Notes under the pieces: model-generated
Database searches by the model: none
Told to the model about the DNA's origin: nothing
Seen by the model: only the letters and a program-made list of their open reading frames with translations
Shown: positions 22,182 through 33,903 of the stretch, in pieces
Layout of the letters: each line of letters starts with the position of its first letter
Position numbering within the stretch: position 1 is the first letter of the stretch
Made by a program: the position numbers and the translations under genes
Source of the DNA: Micropterix aruncella
Lineage: Eukaryota; Arthropoda; Insecta; Lepidoptera; Micropterigidae
Direction: 5' to 3'
NCBI GenBank assembly: GCA_944548615.1
Contig: OX155960.1
Location: forward strand, 9,945,996 to 10,009,995
Length of the DNA stretch: 64,000 bases

Positions 22182-23044
22182 CTATCTGACCCGTGCTCAC
22201 TTCGTTGGGCGGTAAACATTTTTACTTGTGATGAAATTATGAGTGTGGTTCGGTTAGTAGGTGCTATGATTTATTTCCTGACTGCCAAAAGGAGCGCTAT
22301 ATTTTTACTGTATTTATGTATGTGTATGTAATTGCATGCCAATTTGGCTATTTTACCGGGTTTCAAATGAGTGAATGAAATGATTATGATTAAATAAATT
22401 ATGTTTATTTCAATTATTCAAAACTTCTCTGCATACGATATTAGATGTAATGTTATTATTTGTTACCAAAATATATTGTCTTTCAGGAGTTCCAACCCGA
22501 GATACGGTCGCGGTTCCATGCCTATGTCGTATTATCTCTTTAACCATATTTATGCAGTAAAAGGGAAAAGTCTTATGTTTTAAACACTTGAGACGATAAA
22601 TTTACTTATTTTGATAAGAATTCATAATTGTTGATAATATGACCAATAAACATGACCTAACGATTTAAATTATTTTTTTGATATAAAAAACTACTTTTTG
22701 TGACTTAACTATAAAAGTTAGACTATGCTGTCACTGACTTTTTTATAGGCATTATCAAGCTCTACAACTTTTCTCTAGAACTTTATCATATATCTCTCAT
22801 GGTTAAGGCAGCGTTCGTAAGAAACCTTTTTCTTCGACCGTTTTTTCTCCGACTTACTTTGCGAATCCGACTATCATGAAAAAGTCTTTTTATTTTTCGG
22901 GTTAATATATAGCGTAGGGTACTCACAAATAATGTGGCTCTCTAATGGTAAAAGAATTTTTTAAATCGGTTCAGTAGATCCAGAGATTATTCCTTACAAC
23001 CCCACTAACTGACAAACTTTACCTCTTTATAATATTAGTATAGA
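22182..23044 (-). mobile_element. Non-autonomous Helitron, copy 1
   Basis: On the minus strand the element starts 'tctatactaatattataaag', a widespread lepidopteran Helitron 5' end (TC start after A). It ends with a short hairpin ('gcccaacgaagtgagc') about 10 nt before the terminus, followed by T. The usual CTAG end is mutated to ATAG. It aligns with copy 2 (40825-41582) over about 740 bp. No Rep/helicase is encoded. A 'ttgtctttcag'-like sequence (22476-22488) followed by a short GC-richer block is conserved in both copies and could be captured exon sequence. Confidence 0.82.
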
Positions 23045-23259
23045 TAAACAGCTTCAATTAGTTATTACGACATTCTTTATTGTATATTCTTAATGAATAA
23101 ATTTAAAATGATATTGATAATATTCTTTGCCGCGATAGTAGGAGTTTTCTGTGTATTAAAATTCTGCTGTACGCGAATGAATTGATTTGCTTTTCTTCTC
23201 AGATAACCCTTTAATTTCCTGCTTCCGCGACTATGAGACAGTTTTAAATTGGACCGTTA

Positions 23260-23750
23260 TTTGATTTTCATTATTCGCCGTTCTGCAGATCGAGCGGAGG
23301 CATCCTGCGTTGCTTGCTTTCGCCCTGCCTGCCTAGGTACCCGCCTGTCAAAGACATTATACCGGTCCCGCCACAGATTAAAGATTCGTATACAATACAT
23401 TAGATCTATCACATATTTCAATATTTGAACAACTGAGCATTTTAAGAAATTTAAAGACTTACTGTATGTAGGGCACGGTTCAAGTGCTTGCCAGTATGTG
23501 AAAAGAGAAAAGTTAATATACTTCCTCTCCTCTATACTGTTATCTCCCAATCAACACATCATATCTTCACGAGCTTTACGAACCATTAAGTCATCATACT
23601 GATGTAATACTGCTTCGTACTCCTACTATTTCTCTGACCAGGTTGCAAGACTCTGGAATGATTTCCCAGAAAATATACGAAACTCGCCTTCTTTTCACTC
23701 ATTCAAGACTCGTTTCAAAAGTACTACCTTTCTGAAAGTAAGCAATTCTT
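23260..23750 (+). pseudogene. Decayed LINE C-terminal region
   Basis: Plus-strand translation near 23615-23735 gives 'SDQVARLWNDFPENIRN' then 'SFHSFKTRFKSTTF', the C-terminal signature of Jockey/R1-type ORF2 proteins. Upstream sequence reads related fragments in other frames. No RT motif survives. The minus-strand 97-codon ORF over the same bases is a shadow. Confidence 0.6.
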
Positions 23751-23839
23751 CTCTTTCTCTCTCCTTTATTTCCTGATTTCCTCTCCTCGGGCATTCTTAC
23801 TTTTGAATAAAATAGTACTTTCTATTTTATACAGACAAA

Positions 23840-24620
23840 CCTAGTTGTTTATCTTCAATCTTTATTTCCACAACGCGCGCAATTACCACTACACAGTCAC
23901 AGTATACCAACCAGTAGCTTTACTCTCGAGCTACAGGGCATTGCGGAAAGAGGGTGCGATGAATGTGGGCAGAGAGGTACGTCCCGACAAACGCCTTTGG
24001 TTAGCATTACGCGCAGGCTGGCGACGTTTTCGAACGTTGTATATCTGCGTGGGCCGTTGTATATCAGATGTCCCGCCTAAGTAGCGGAAAATCTGGCAAC
24101 CATATCCGAGCCCGTGACGTATTCACTTTGATTAAATTTTTGTTTTAAGAGAATCTACTATCTGGTATACTGTGGCACAGTGTAGGTTATTTTTAAGATA
24201 TTGCTATGTGGCAATAAGCTAGCCTTTTAGTATTCTAATTTATGAGTGCGAATAAAGAGTTTATTATTACCATTACATACAAGTATTGCTGCTCGAATAG
24301 GTGTCTAAAACTGTGCAGACATTCACTACTCGTTAGACCGCTAAGCGGCCCATTATCGACACCCTCGAGATCCAGTCGCTTTTGGTGTGATTTCGCCTCA
24401 CTTTGGATATGGTCGCGGAAATATGTGGATAGAGATATAATTTTTACTTATTCATATTTGTTTGTATCTGTGCCAGACCGCAATATGCAACACCATAAGC
24501 TATTTCAAATGCACAAATTTACCCAAGAACGGACCGGAATAACACTCCGATCCCAGCAAGCGTTATCTCTACCAGTGCATGGCTATAATCCAACCCGACC
24601 TCATCCTTTCCCAGTGTGTT
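23840..24620. other. Unannotated; open 158-codon frame without support
   Basis: A plus-strand frame at 24242-24718 is open but shows no recognisable domain, and its 3' part runs through a LINE 3' end. I do not call it a gene. Confidence 0.35.
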
Positions 24621-24624
24621 TGTT

Positions 24625-24725
24625 TAAAAAACTTTATTGCACACACAATAGAGTACAACATGTTGGGCCTATTGCCGAGTGGCAATATCTTACGGCCATA
24701 CTGCCATGGTTATTGTGAATAAAGG
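24625..24725 (-). mobile_element. LINE 3' end, short dead copy
   Basis: Read on the minus strand it ends 'gtgtgcaataaagttttt', a polyadenylation signal next to a tail, preceded by 'cggcaataggcccaaca'. This pattern is common in lepidopteran LINE 3' ends. Length is about 90 bp. Confidence 0.45.
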
Positions 24726-25168
24726 TATATGTAGGCCAATTGAGTTATTAAAGAAGTAACTTTATAATTTAACGGAAGTAATAAATGAATACACTTACAT
24801 AACAGTCATCATAAAGAAAATAAAATAGTGATTAGTAACGTATATCAACCCGATATCGAAGGGAGGAATGAAATAAGGTACAAGCAAAGGAGATGGGGAG
24901 GGGGGATTTTATGAGTTAAGTAAATGTACCTTTAGAGATTTTTAAACCCGCTCAGGTTTTCAAGTTGCCTTACGGCCAAAAGCACGAAATACCAGAGTCG
25001 GACCGGCACTGCGAATGACCTCAACATAAAAGTTGATGAATGTTGAGGTATAGCCAGTAATAGATTTCTCTGAGAGCGAAAGGAATGCCATGGGATTAAA
25101 GCGGAGAGTAGTCATTATACAAATAAGAAGGCGTGTTTGACTACAGTACACAGAAGAGTAGGGCGAGT

Positions 25169-25181
25169 ATCTGAAGTCCCG
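25169..25181. repeat. Target-site duplication of I/LOA-type LINE (left)
   Basis: 'atctgaagtcccg' recurs exactly at 34641-34653, directly after the poly(A)-like tail of the LINE 3' end, and so defines the outer element. Confidence 0.88.
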
Positions 25182-25525
25182 GGGTGCGATGGAGGTCTAC
25201 CTCCCCGTGTGCACGTTTTATCTCACTCTGGCCCAGACTATTCCTAAAAGTCTAGGATGGGAAAGTAGTGAGTGGGCGTGCCGGTGCACCCTGGAAACTC
25301 CGGTCAGCTACAACAGGGAGAGATCCCTGAAGTTGATGACTTGGAGGCCAAAAGACCTCCACCCCAAGCTAAGGTGTTACCCGTACCGTGCCGACGGCTG
25401 CGTGGCTGAGGGAGAGCTCAGTCTCTAACGGTGGCTTTCCGAAACCGGGGCGAATCGGGAAGTAGAAATGCCCTTTGACCGATAACAGGCTCTGTCGGTT
25501 TTTGACGACCCTTTCCTGACTACTC
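25182..25525 (+). promoter_or_regulatory. 5' UTR of the I/LOA-type LINE (probable internal promoter)
   Basis: Non-coding and more GC-rich than its surroundings. LINEs of this group generally drive transcription from an internal promoter in this position. No TATA box is evident. The role is inferred from position only. Confidence 0.5.
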
Positions 25526-26709
25526 GTGGGAACAAATATGGACTCAAAAGAAAATAAAAATTCCCCTCTAAACTTCGACCAGGACGGTACCGTCCGGGAA
25601 GGAAACAGTTCGGAGCCATGGAGCACGACTCAAACCGACTCTTTGCCCGAAAAAATCTCAGCTGTCGCAGGGACAAGCAAAGGTGCAGACAGAATAGGAA
25701 ACGACTCTGCTATGCCCAAAGAAAAGGACCAAGACACTGAGACACACGAGAAGCACAGGACAAAGTTGTCCGGTGCTGCTCGAAAACGTTTCAGGATGCT
25801 GAGGGCAGCAAACGTGAGTGCTAGAGAAGCCTCGGTAGCATGCCTCAGGCCCTGGAAAGATATTAAGAGCCTGACCCATCAGAGCACTCCCATATCTGAT
25901 GACCAAAGGGCGTCCAAACGCACACGGTCGGAGGAGGAGTCGCCAAGGAAAACTCAAAAAAGGCTCCTAAGATATACCCAGAAGAAGGCATCAAGCCAAA
26001 CTTCAGGGAGGTGGTGGGTTCTTCACGTGTGGGAATAAAAAATTAAAGCCCGATGGAAGAAAACCAAATGCATTTGGTGCACCGCTCGCTACTGACCCTG
26101 ATTAAAAACATCACTGTCAGAGGCTCGGGCCCAAAATTTCTGGGTTTCACTCACAGGCCTGGCTGGGTCCTGATCACATGTGAAAATCAGAAGAGCCAGG
26201 ATTGGCTTGTGGGAGTAATCCCAAACCTCAAACCATGGCCCGAGGCAAAGCTGTCTATCATGACGGAAAGCGAAATGCCCAAGCCACTAGTTTGCACAAC
26301 GTTCTTCCCCAGCAGCGAGGCGGCGAACATAAAGGACGCCCTAAGTCTGCTGACAAACCAGAACGAAGGCATATCTCCAGAATACTGGAAAATACTCAAC
26401 AGCAGGGAGGAAAAGAATGGACACCACGTGACCTTCTCAATTGACGAGCCATCTTTGGAGACCCTTCGGAAAACCGACTACAGGGCCACCCTTGGTTTTG
26501 GAAAGATTTCTTTGAAAATCAGGGGTGAGCCCACGAATCCCCCAGGAAACAGGGCTATCCCGTCCTACTCCAACAAAGGCAGACAAACGCCTGCTCCCAT
26601 ACAGCGAAAGAAAGAGCCGGCAAGTCGGCCTTCTCCTGCTGACGAGAGTACAGGAGCGCCTAAAAAGGGGGGAAAACCCGGGAATGAGCAAGGCACATCC
26701 CAATCCTAA
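25526..26709 (+). pseudogene. LINE ORF1, DUF4780-like nucleic-acid-binding protein, broken
   Basis: The first part (25526-26038) is hydrophilic and rich in Lys, Arg and Ser, with a basic stretch ('SKRTRSEEESPRKTQKRL'). The second part (26053-26709) has the DUF4780 pattern: 'GFTHRPGWVLITCENQKSQD', then 'LPNLKPWPEA'-like (here 'IPNLKPWPEA'), 'PKPLVCTTFFP' and 'GISPEYWKILNSREEKNGHH'. In this LINE group ORF1 binds element RNA. The reading frame changes at about 25975-25985, and an in-frame TAA follows at 26044, so two lesions split the protein. The C-terminal tail is basic and Pro-rich. Confidence 0.8.
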
Positions 26710-26780
26710 CATGGACGGTCTCGTCCTCCATTGGAGAGGGAAAAGCCTGCGACAGAGCCCACAACCCCTATGGATCACTG

Positions 26781-27566
26781 ATGGCGAACATAGGCAACTC
26801 TACGAGGATTCTCCAGATCAACCTCCACCACGCCATTGCCGCCAGCGCAGTGACGGAGTGTTGCTTCACCAAAGGAGAAATCGACATCGCCCTCGTACAA
26901 GAACCCTGGGTAAATAACTTAACTATCCAGGGCTTAAACGCTGCGGGTAGAATCCTCTCGTACCCGGGAGGGAAAAAACCCAGAGCATGCATAGTGTTCA
27001 AGAAAAACATTAACTTCCTGCCTGTTACAGAGCTATGTACTAATGACCTGTCAGCAGCGTATATAAATCTCAAAGGATGGAATGGATCCAGAGTCATCTT
27101 ATGCTCAGCCTATCTATCTGGAGAGAAACAAAATCCAACCGAAGAGCTGGCAAACCTGGTGGAGTACGCCCGTACCCAAAAGGCTGAGTTACTGGTTGGA
27201 TGTGATGCAAACGCACACCACACCGCGTGGGGGAGCTCAGACATCAACAATAGAGGTGAGTTACTTAATGATTTTATCACAACCAACTGCCTATGCCTAT
27301 TAAACAAAGGCTGCATGCCGACCTTTGTGACAAGTGCAAGACAGGAAGTTTTAGACATTACTTTTGCCTCTAAAAATCTAGCCAGACACATAAAAAACTG
27401 GCATGTCAGGGATGACACTTCAATGTCTGATCACAGACAAATAACCTTTAAACTACTAAACACCGTAGACTGTCAAACCACAACTTTCAGGAATCCTAAA
27501 GCCACCGACTGGGACGCTTACCGTACCACACTAAGGCTTAACCTTGAAACAATACAAAAAATATAA
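26781..27566 (+). pseudogene. LINE ORF2 N-terminal part: AP-type endonuclease
   Basis: The 261-codon frame holds the endonuclease/exonuclease/phosphatase fold: 'LQINLHHA' (Asn), 'IDIALVQEPWV' (catalytic Glu), 'LVGCDANAHHTAWGS' (Asp/Asn) and 'MSDHRQITF' (catalytic Asp-His). It nicks target DNA for reverse transcription. The start Met lies 71 bp after the ORF1 stop. The frame ends at a TAA in an A-rich tract (27551-27568). The RT half continues in another frame with no gap, so a single indel there explains the break. Confidence 0.9.
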
Positions 27567-30305
27567 AAACATGCGAGAGTCTAGAATTGGCCGTGGCGGA
27601 TACCACAAAAGGCATTATAAACGCCTATGAGGAAAGCTGCCCACTCAAGACAAAGACCTCCAAAAGAAAAGTTCCATGGTGGAACCCGAAGTTGGACAAA
27701 CTACGGAAGGAAACCCGGAAACTATTTAATAAGGCTAAACAAACTCTCAACTGGGAGGAATACAAAAAAGCCTTAACCGAGTACAACAAAGAAATTAGGA
27801 GAGCCAAAAGAGCAACATGGAAAAGCTTCTGCGAGGACATAGTGGAAACGCCTCAAGGAGCCAGAGTACATAGACTGCTCGCAAAGGACAAACCTAACCA
27901 AATTGGTCTTCTGAAAAAACCAAACGGAACCTTTACAACAAATGAAAAGGAAACTTTGGAGGAACTAATATCGACCCACTTCCCAGGTGCTGTGACAACT
28001 AGCAACGCCGCCACTGCTCCATACAGACCTCGAAACGAGGACTGGAGTAGGGCTGCTAGAATCATAAGGCCCGATCAAGTTAAATGGGCCGTAAAATCCT
28101 TTAAACCTTACAAATCATGCGGGGACGACGGAATCATGCCCGTGCTTTTGCAACAGGGTATCGACAATCTAACCCCATATCTGGTTAAAATCTTCAGAGC
28201 AAGCTATGCCTGGGGACATATACCAGAAGAATGGACCAAGGTCAAAGTGCTATTCATACCCAAGGCTGGCAGGAAGGACTACGCACTGTCAAAGTCCTTC
28301 AGGCCAATTAGCCTAACATCCTTTCTACTGAAAGCGATGGAAAAGATACTGGATAGCTATATCAGGGAAAAAATCCTAACGGTCAACCCTATCAGCTGTA
28401 ACCAACACGCCTACCGCAGAGGCAAATCCACGGAAACCGCTCTGCTCTACCTAGTAGACAGAGTGGAAAAGGCGTTGGAAGACAAACAAATCGCAGTATG
28501 CGCATTTTTAGACATTGAGGGCGCCTTCGACAAAACCCCAATTAAATCACTGGTGAAGGGGCTAGAGTCAAAACAAGTTGACAACACCACAACCAGATGG
28601 GTGAAAGCGATGCTCTCAAACCGCACGGCCAAGGTAGCTCTTCACGGAACAAACCTTGAAGTCACCACTACAAGAGGCTGCCCGCAGGGAGGCGTACTCT
28701 CGCCCCTACTATGGACTCTTGCAATAGATCAACTCCTGCATAGGATGGCAGAGGCCAGGATAGACACACAGGGCTATGCTGATGACCTAGTAGTCATTGT
28801 CCGGGGCTTCTGCCAAAACACGATCTCACACATAATGCAAAAAGCGTTAACAATCGTTAGCAATTGGTGCAGAGAGAACGAATTATCGGTCAACGCCGAT
28901 AAGACCGTCCTCGTGCCATTTACCAACAAACGTCAACTAGGTGGACTAAAAATGCCAATCTTAAACCACAGGCAGATTCCTTTCTCCAAGGAAGTAAAGT
29001 ATCTGGGAGTCACGCTCGACCAAAGACTCACCTGGAACAGCCACCTAGATAAAACAATTCAAAAAGCTAAAAGTGCTTTGGGTATAAGCAGAAGACTGGC
29101 GGGGAAAAACTGGGGCCTTAACCCCAAGATCTCCCACTGGCTATACACTGCCATTGTGAGGCCGATAATCTCGTACGCCTCGGTGGTATGGTGCAACAAA
29201 GCCAACCAGAAAACTGTGATTACCAAACTAAACAATATCCAAAGGACGGCGTGCCTCATGACAACTGGCGCAATGTCCTCCACTCCTGGAGCAGCTCTAG
29301 ATGCACTGCTGAACTTACCGCCCCTACACATTCATTTGCAACAGGTGGCGAAAGCCAGCATGTACAGGCTATCTGCCCGAGAGAAGGTAAACTGGATCTC
29401 ACAAGCACTAAGATCAGTTCTTGACTCAGTCAGTGAAAATCCAACCCTCAACATGGTATCAGACACCATGCTCCCACTCCTAAACTTTGGAAAACTTTTT
29501 ACAGTGGAACTGCCGCCCAGAGACGACTGGCTAAAAAGCCAACTGCAATGGGAGGCCGGTAGCCTTAAATGGTATACTGATGGGTCCAAATCGGGACTTG
29601 ACGTAGGCTGTGGTATATATGGAGAGCGACCAAACTTCAAAAGAAGTGTAAACTTGGGAAAATACGCCTCCATATTCCAAGCGGAGGTTTACGCCATTAT
29701 TGAATGTGCGGATATCAACCTCCAAAAGGACTACGCCAACCACCGTATCTATATCCACTCGGATAGCAAAGCAGCTCTTATGGCACTAGCCTCGAATACC
29801 ATTAATTCAAAGCTAGTGCAAAACTGCATATCACTACTGAATTCCCTGGGCGAAAAGAACAGGGTAATACTAAGATGGGTTCCCGGCCATGCAGGAATCG
29901 AGGGAAATGAAAAAGCCGACGAACTTGCTAGGACGGGAGCAAAGGGAACGTTATACGGCCCTGAACCTTGCTGTGGCGTACCAAAAAGCCTTGCAAACCT
30001 AATGCTCAAACAAATGTGTTTAGAACAATCCGTCAACCACTGGAACAACACGCCAGGGTTGAATCATTCCAAAGCGCTTATTAAGCCTTACGACCGTAAG
30101 ACGGCCCGTGAGGCCCTATCGCTAAATAGGAACAATCTACGCATACTGGTAAGGGCGCTCACGGGGCATTGTGGCCTGAACAAACACATGTTCAACCTCA
30201 AGCTCAAAGACACAAAAATGTGCAGGTTCTGCCAAGGGGCAGAGGAAACTCCCCAGCACCTCATGTGCGAGTGTGGCCCGCTGATGCGTAAAAGATACAA
30301 CCACC
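27563..30305 (+). pseudogene. LINE ORF2 C-terminal part: RT, RNase H and zinc knuckle, interrupted
   Basis: From the first in-frame codon used here (27587), the frame shows RT motifs 'FRPISLTSFLLKAMEKIL', 'AFLDIEGAFDKT' (motif A Asp), 'GCPQGGVLSPLLWTLAI' (motif B) and 'GYADDLVVIV' (catalytic Asp-Asp, residues 399-400). RNase H follows: 'WYTDGSKSG' (Asp 665), 'AEVYAI', 'HSDSKAAL' and 'WVPGHAGIEGNEKADELA'. A Cys/His knuckle 'CRFCQGAEETPQHLMCEC' closes the protein. All catalytic residues are present. The last 33 codons were displaced to 34446-34544 by the nested LINE; residues after 'RYNH' in the open frame belong to the insertion. Confidence 0.92.
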
Positions 30306-30492
30306 CAGAATATACGTATCAGACAGGCTGACTTTGTTGAATCGTATTCTTTATAAAAAAACTAGAGACCTAGCAAAAGAAATGAAATTCAGATTTGTAT
30401 GGCTAAAAAACTGCAGAATCTATGTCCGACAGAAAGAAGGTACAAATATTATTCCTATTCTAGGCGAGCAAGACTTAAAGCTAATTCACTAA
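30306..30492 (+). pseudogene. LINE ORF1 C-terminal fragment (FP-like domain)
   Basis: The frame reads 'RIYVSDRLTLLNRILYKKTR' and 'FRFVWLKNCRIYVRQKEGTN' to a stop at 30490-30492. This is the end of the FP/ORF1p-type protein of Jockey-group LINEs ('FVW-x-N-x-R/K-I' core). The N-terminal coiled coil and RNA-binding part are missing because reverse transcription stopped early. The same domain precedes the minus-strand LINE ORF2 at 62904-63145. Confidence 0.75.
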
Positions 30493-30671
30493 CAAACAAC
30501 ATAAATATGCCTCTCCTTAAGACAATAGCTGGAGTGTTCTGTTATTACCAATTATGCGTATTTTTTTATTTATTAGATGTTATTTCATCAAATTGTATTT
30601 ATTATAAACAAAAGTATGTTTTTATTTATATTAGAATGTATTATATATATGTAAATTTATTCACTGATGTT

Positions 30672-30704
30672 ATTATTTCTATCTATCTATCTATCTATCT
30701 ATTT
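30672..30704. repeat. (CTAT)n microsatellite in the inter-ORF region
   Basis: Several tandem 'ctat' units between ORF1 and ORF2 of the nested LINE. Confidence 0.8.
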
Positions 30705-30939
30705 ATTATTTTCTTAATAATAAATATTATTATGAAACATTTTTATTTATTAAGAATAACATTTAAAAATGTATATTTACACCTAGAGAACATTAATTAC
30801 CAGGCGGTCGTCAACATGTCAATAAATTCCTTAATAGAGTATAATAATATCAACATCTGCAACCGTAAATTACTAATGCCTCTTTTGTTAGTTAACCCAA
30901 CTCATACATTTACTTCACCAGCAGAAAAATACGTATATT

Positions 30940-33903
30940 ATGAGTAGTTTATTAGAAGACATTACGGATACTACATTTGTCTCTACTGTAAGGTTAAGCT
31001 CGCCGTTTGAGTGCAGGAACACTTTTGATAAGAATTATTTACTAAAAATGATAGCTATGAATATAAGAAGTATCCGAAAAAATTTTGATGAACTCTGTAT
31101 TTTATTACATGATCTCTCATTAAGTCTAGATATAATCATTTTATCCGAGTGTTGGTTACAAAATAATGAACAGATACCGAATATCCCTGGGTACGAATGT
31201 TTCAAAACAGTAAATAATAAAAATAAATCTGATGGTATTGTTGTGTACGCCAAGAGTGAGGTTAATGCAACTGCACATGAATTGAACATCGAAGAAGCAA
31301 CAGGCTTATGCATACAATTTAGCAATTTCAACATCTTTGCCCTTTACAGATCGCCATCCAGGCAAAATACTACTGGCTTTTTGAACTCGCTATACACTAC
31401 TATACATGATTACATAGCTTCCAATATTCATATGCAAAACTACATCTTGGCAGGTGATATTAACATATCAACTATGGGACACAAACACTCTCAATCAGAT
31501 GATTATGAAACGATTTTATCAGAGCTAGGATTTTTGTCAACTATAAATATTGCAACGAGAGAGACAGACCAGGTTAAAACATGTTTGGACCACATTTACG
31601 TTCGTTCAACGTATAAACCGACCTCAGCCGTTATAAATACGTCAATAACCGACCACTACTGTACATTATTGGGACTGGAAGGTAGACGTCAGGAAAAACA
31701 GCGACAAAACTCAGAAGTGAAAATCATAGACTATCCTAAATTATTATTAGACTTGAATTCTGAAACTTGGACGAGCATATATAAAACAGTAGATGCAAAC
31801 AATGCACTTGACAATTTTGTTCATATATTTAGAGAACACATAAACAATAACACCTACGTTAAACAGGTTAAGAGAAAATACAAACGACTTAAACCATGGA
31901 TAACAGACGGACTTATAAATTGTATCAGGAGACGCGACAAACTTCACCAACAGACACGCAGATTTCCACAGAACGAAGTACTACACACATATTACAAGAA
32001 ATACAGAAAAATATGCACCGACATCTTAAGAAGGTCAAAAGAGACATATTATCGACAGAAAATAGAACAAAACAATTACAACCCTAAAACGGTATGGTCA
32101 GTAGTGAAAGAACTTAGCAACGTAGAGCAAAACAGGACATCGATTGGCGAAATAAATTTGAATGGCTTAAAGTACACTGACAAAACTGACATAACGAATA
32201 CGGTTAACAGTTACTTTGTGAACGTGGGAAAGAGACTAGCGATGAAGTTTAAATTAGATAAATCCACTGCACCGGATGCAATGGGATCTAACACAACGCT
32301 AAAGACAGCACTAAAATTCCGACTCTCGAAACTAACAGAGTTAGACGTATTGACACTAATCAAGGAACTGAAGACTGACACGGCAAGTGGTCCCGATCAT
32401 ATAAGTGCAAAAATGTTGAAAATTGCAGCTAAGGAAATCGCACCACCACTTGTGCATATCTTCAATTGCAGTATCGAACATGGTTTATTCCCAAATCACC
32501 TTAAGGAAGCCAATGTGCTGCCGCTCTTCAAAGGGGGTAATAAAACGGAATTGACAAACTACAGACCAATATCTCTACTTAACTCACTTAGCAAAATTAT
32601 AGAACGACACGTAAAGAAACAACTGACTGACTACCTGGAAACCAATTCACTACTATCGGCAGGACAATACGGCTTTAGGTCAAACATGGGCACCCAAGAC
32701 GCTATATTAAAAGTGACAAAATTTATTTCAAAAAATGTTGACAGGAACCGAAAATGCCTTGGAGTGTTCCTTGATTTGGCCAAAGCTTTTGACACAGTAC
32801 ATCACATAAAACTATTAGACAAACTACGGCAGATTGGTATACGAGACATAGAACTGGACTGGTTCCGAAGTTATATTACAGGACGAACACAACGAGTGAA
32901 ACTAAATGACACAATAATAAGTAACTGGATGAATATTGACTACGGCGTTCCTCAAGGGAGTACATTAGGACCAATATTGTTTTTGATTTACATAGATGAC
33001 CTTTGTAGGCAGGAAATACCAGGTGTTATTGCATCTTTTGCCGATGACACAGTGCTTTTGTTTGACAGTAACACCTGGGAGTCTGTATTTGTAAAGGCAA
33101 AGAAAGGACTCAATCAGACACATGACTGGCTAAATGAACATCTACTGACGCTTAACATAGAAAAAACGAAATACATGACCTTTAGCATAGATGGGCGGAA
33201 TCAACCGGGACTAGAAAAACATTTACTATTACACAACTGTGAAGGGACAAACTGCATGTGCCAACCGCTGGAACGCACGTCATGTATAAAATACTTAGGT
33301 ATCCTGATAGACGGCTTCCTGAGATGGCACAAGCAAGTTGACCAGACTGCGACACGTCTTAGAAAACTAATTTACATATTTAAAAATATTAGAAATATAC
33401 TTAGCCCATCTATGCTTAAAACGACATACTATGCACTAGCGCAATCAATAATTACATACGGACAGATAGGATGGGGTGGAGCGGCTAAATCAATCCTTGA
33501 CCCGGCAATAAAGGCCCAGAAAGCCCTCATTAGGGTTATTAATAGAAGACCGCTCCGTTTCCCATCCGACCAGTTATTCATAGACTTCAACGTAATGGAC
33601 ATTCGACAGTTGTACATAAGAGCGGTCTTGATGTACTTCCAGAGGAATGACAGGACTGCGACTATTAAACTTCGGGACCACGGACATGACACTAGAAATC
33701 GATACAGACAACCGGAGTTAAAAATGAACACGACGTACGGACAAAGACATTATACATTTCTAGCTCCAAAGCTTTACAATATACTGACAATGGACGTTCA
33801 AACGACCGACGTACCTTACGCTACGTTTAGAAGAGTGGTGGCAACTTGGCTTTTAAATAAATCTAGGGAAGACTGTGAAAAATTATTAAGGTCTCAGGTG
33901 TGA
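30940..33903 (+). CDS. LINE ORF2 polyprotein: endonuclease and reverse transcriptase, intact
   Basis: 987 codons, uninterrupted. The endonuclease spans roughly residues 30-250: 'AMNIRSIRKNFDEL' (Asn), 'IIILSECWL' (Glu), 'LAGDINI' (Asp/Asn) and 'SITDHYCTL' (Asp-His, with Tyr in place of the second His). The RT spans about 440-800: 'NVLPLFKGG', 'NYRPISLLNSLSKIIE', motif A 'FLDLAKAFDTVHH' (Asp 612), motif B 'GVPQGSTLGPILF', catalytic 'FADDTVLL' (Asp 702-703) and 'IKYLGILIDGFLRWH'. The C-terminus carries the lineage signature 'YGQRHYTFLAPKLYNIL'. No RNase H is present. The Met at 30940 is chosen because it opens the EN domain in frame and follows an ORF1 stop. All catalytic residues are present, so the protein could be active if expressed, although 5' truncation has removed the promoter. 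Confidence 0.93.
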   Translation: MSSLLEDITDTTFVSTVRLSSPFECRNTFDKNYLLKMIAMNIRSIRKNFDELCILLHDLSLSLDIIILSECWLQNNEQIPNIPGYECFKTVNNKNKSDGIVVYAKSEVNATAHELNIEEATGLCIQFSNFNIFALYRSPSRQNTTGFLNSLYTTIHDYIASNIHMQNYILAGDINISTMGHKHSQSDDYETILSELGFLSTINIATRETDQVKTCLDHIYVRSTYKPTSAVINTSITDHYCTLLGLEGRRQEKQRQNSEVKIIDYPKLLLDLNSETWTSIYKTVDANNALDNFVHIFREHINNNTYVKQVKRKYKRLKPWITDGLINCIRRRDKLHQQTRRFPQNEVLHTYYKKYRKICTDILRRSKETYYRQKIEQNNYNPKTVWSVVKELSNVEQNRTSIGEINLNGLKYTDKTDITNTVNSYFVNVGKRLAMKFKLDKSTAPDAMGSNTTLKTALKFRLSKLTELDVLTLIKELKTDTASGPDHISAKMLKIAAKEIAPPLVHIFNCSIEHGLFPNHLKEANVLPLFKGGNKTELTNYRPISLLNSLSKIIERHVKKQLTDYLETNSLLSAGQYGFRSNMGTQDAILKVTKFISKNVDRNRKCLGVFLDLAKAFDTVHHIKLLDKLRQIGIRDIELDWFRSYITGRTQRVKLNDTIISNWMNIDYGVPQGSTLGPILFLIYIDDLCRQEIPGVIASFADDTVLLFDSNTWESVFVKAKKGLNQTHDWLNEHLLTLNIEKTKYMTFSIDGRNQPGLEKHLLLHNCEGTNCMCQPLERTSCIKYLGILIDGFLRWHKQVDQTATRLRKLIYIFKNIRNILSPSMLKTTYYALAQSIITYGQIGWGGAAKSILDPAIKAQKALIRVINRRPLRFPSDQLFIDFNVMDIRQLYIRAVLMYFQRNDRTATIKLRDHGHDTRNRYRQPELKMNTTYGQRHYTFLAPKLYNILTMDVQTTDVPYATFRRVVATWLLNKSREDCEKLLRSQV

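Noticed and set aside
24242..24718. 158-codon plus-strand ORF
   Set aside because: No domain, and its 3' part overlaps a LINE 3' end; chance open frame.
30399..30947. 182-codon ORF between the two LINE ORFs
   Set aside because: Out of frame with the ORF1 fragment it overlaps and low in complexity; inter-ORF spacer.
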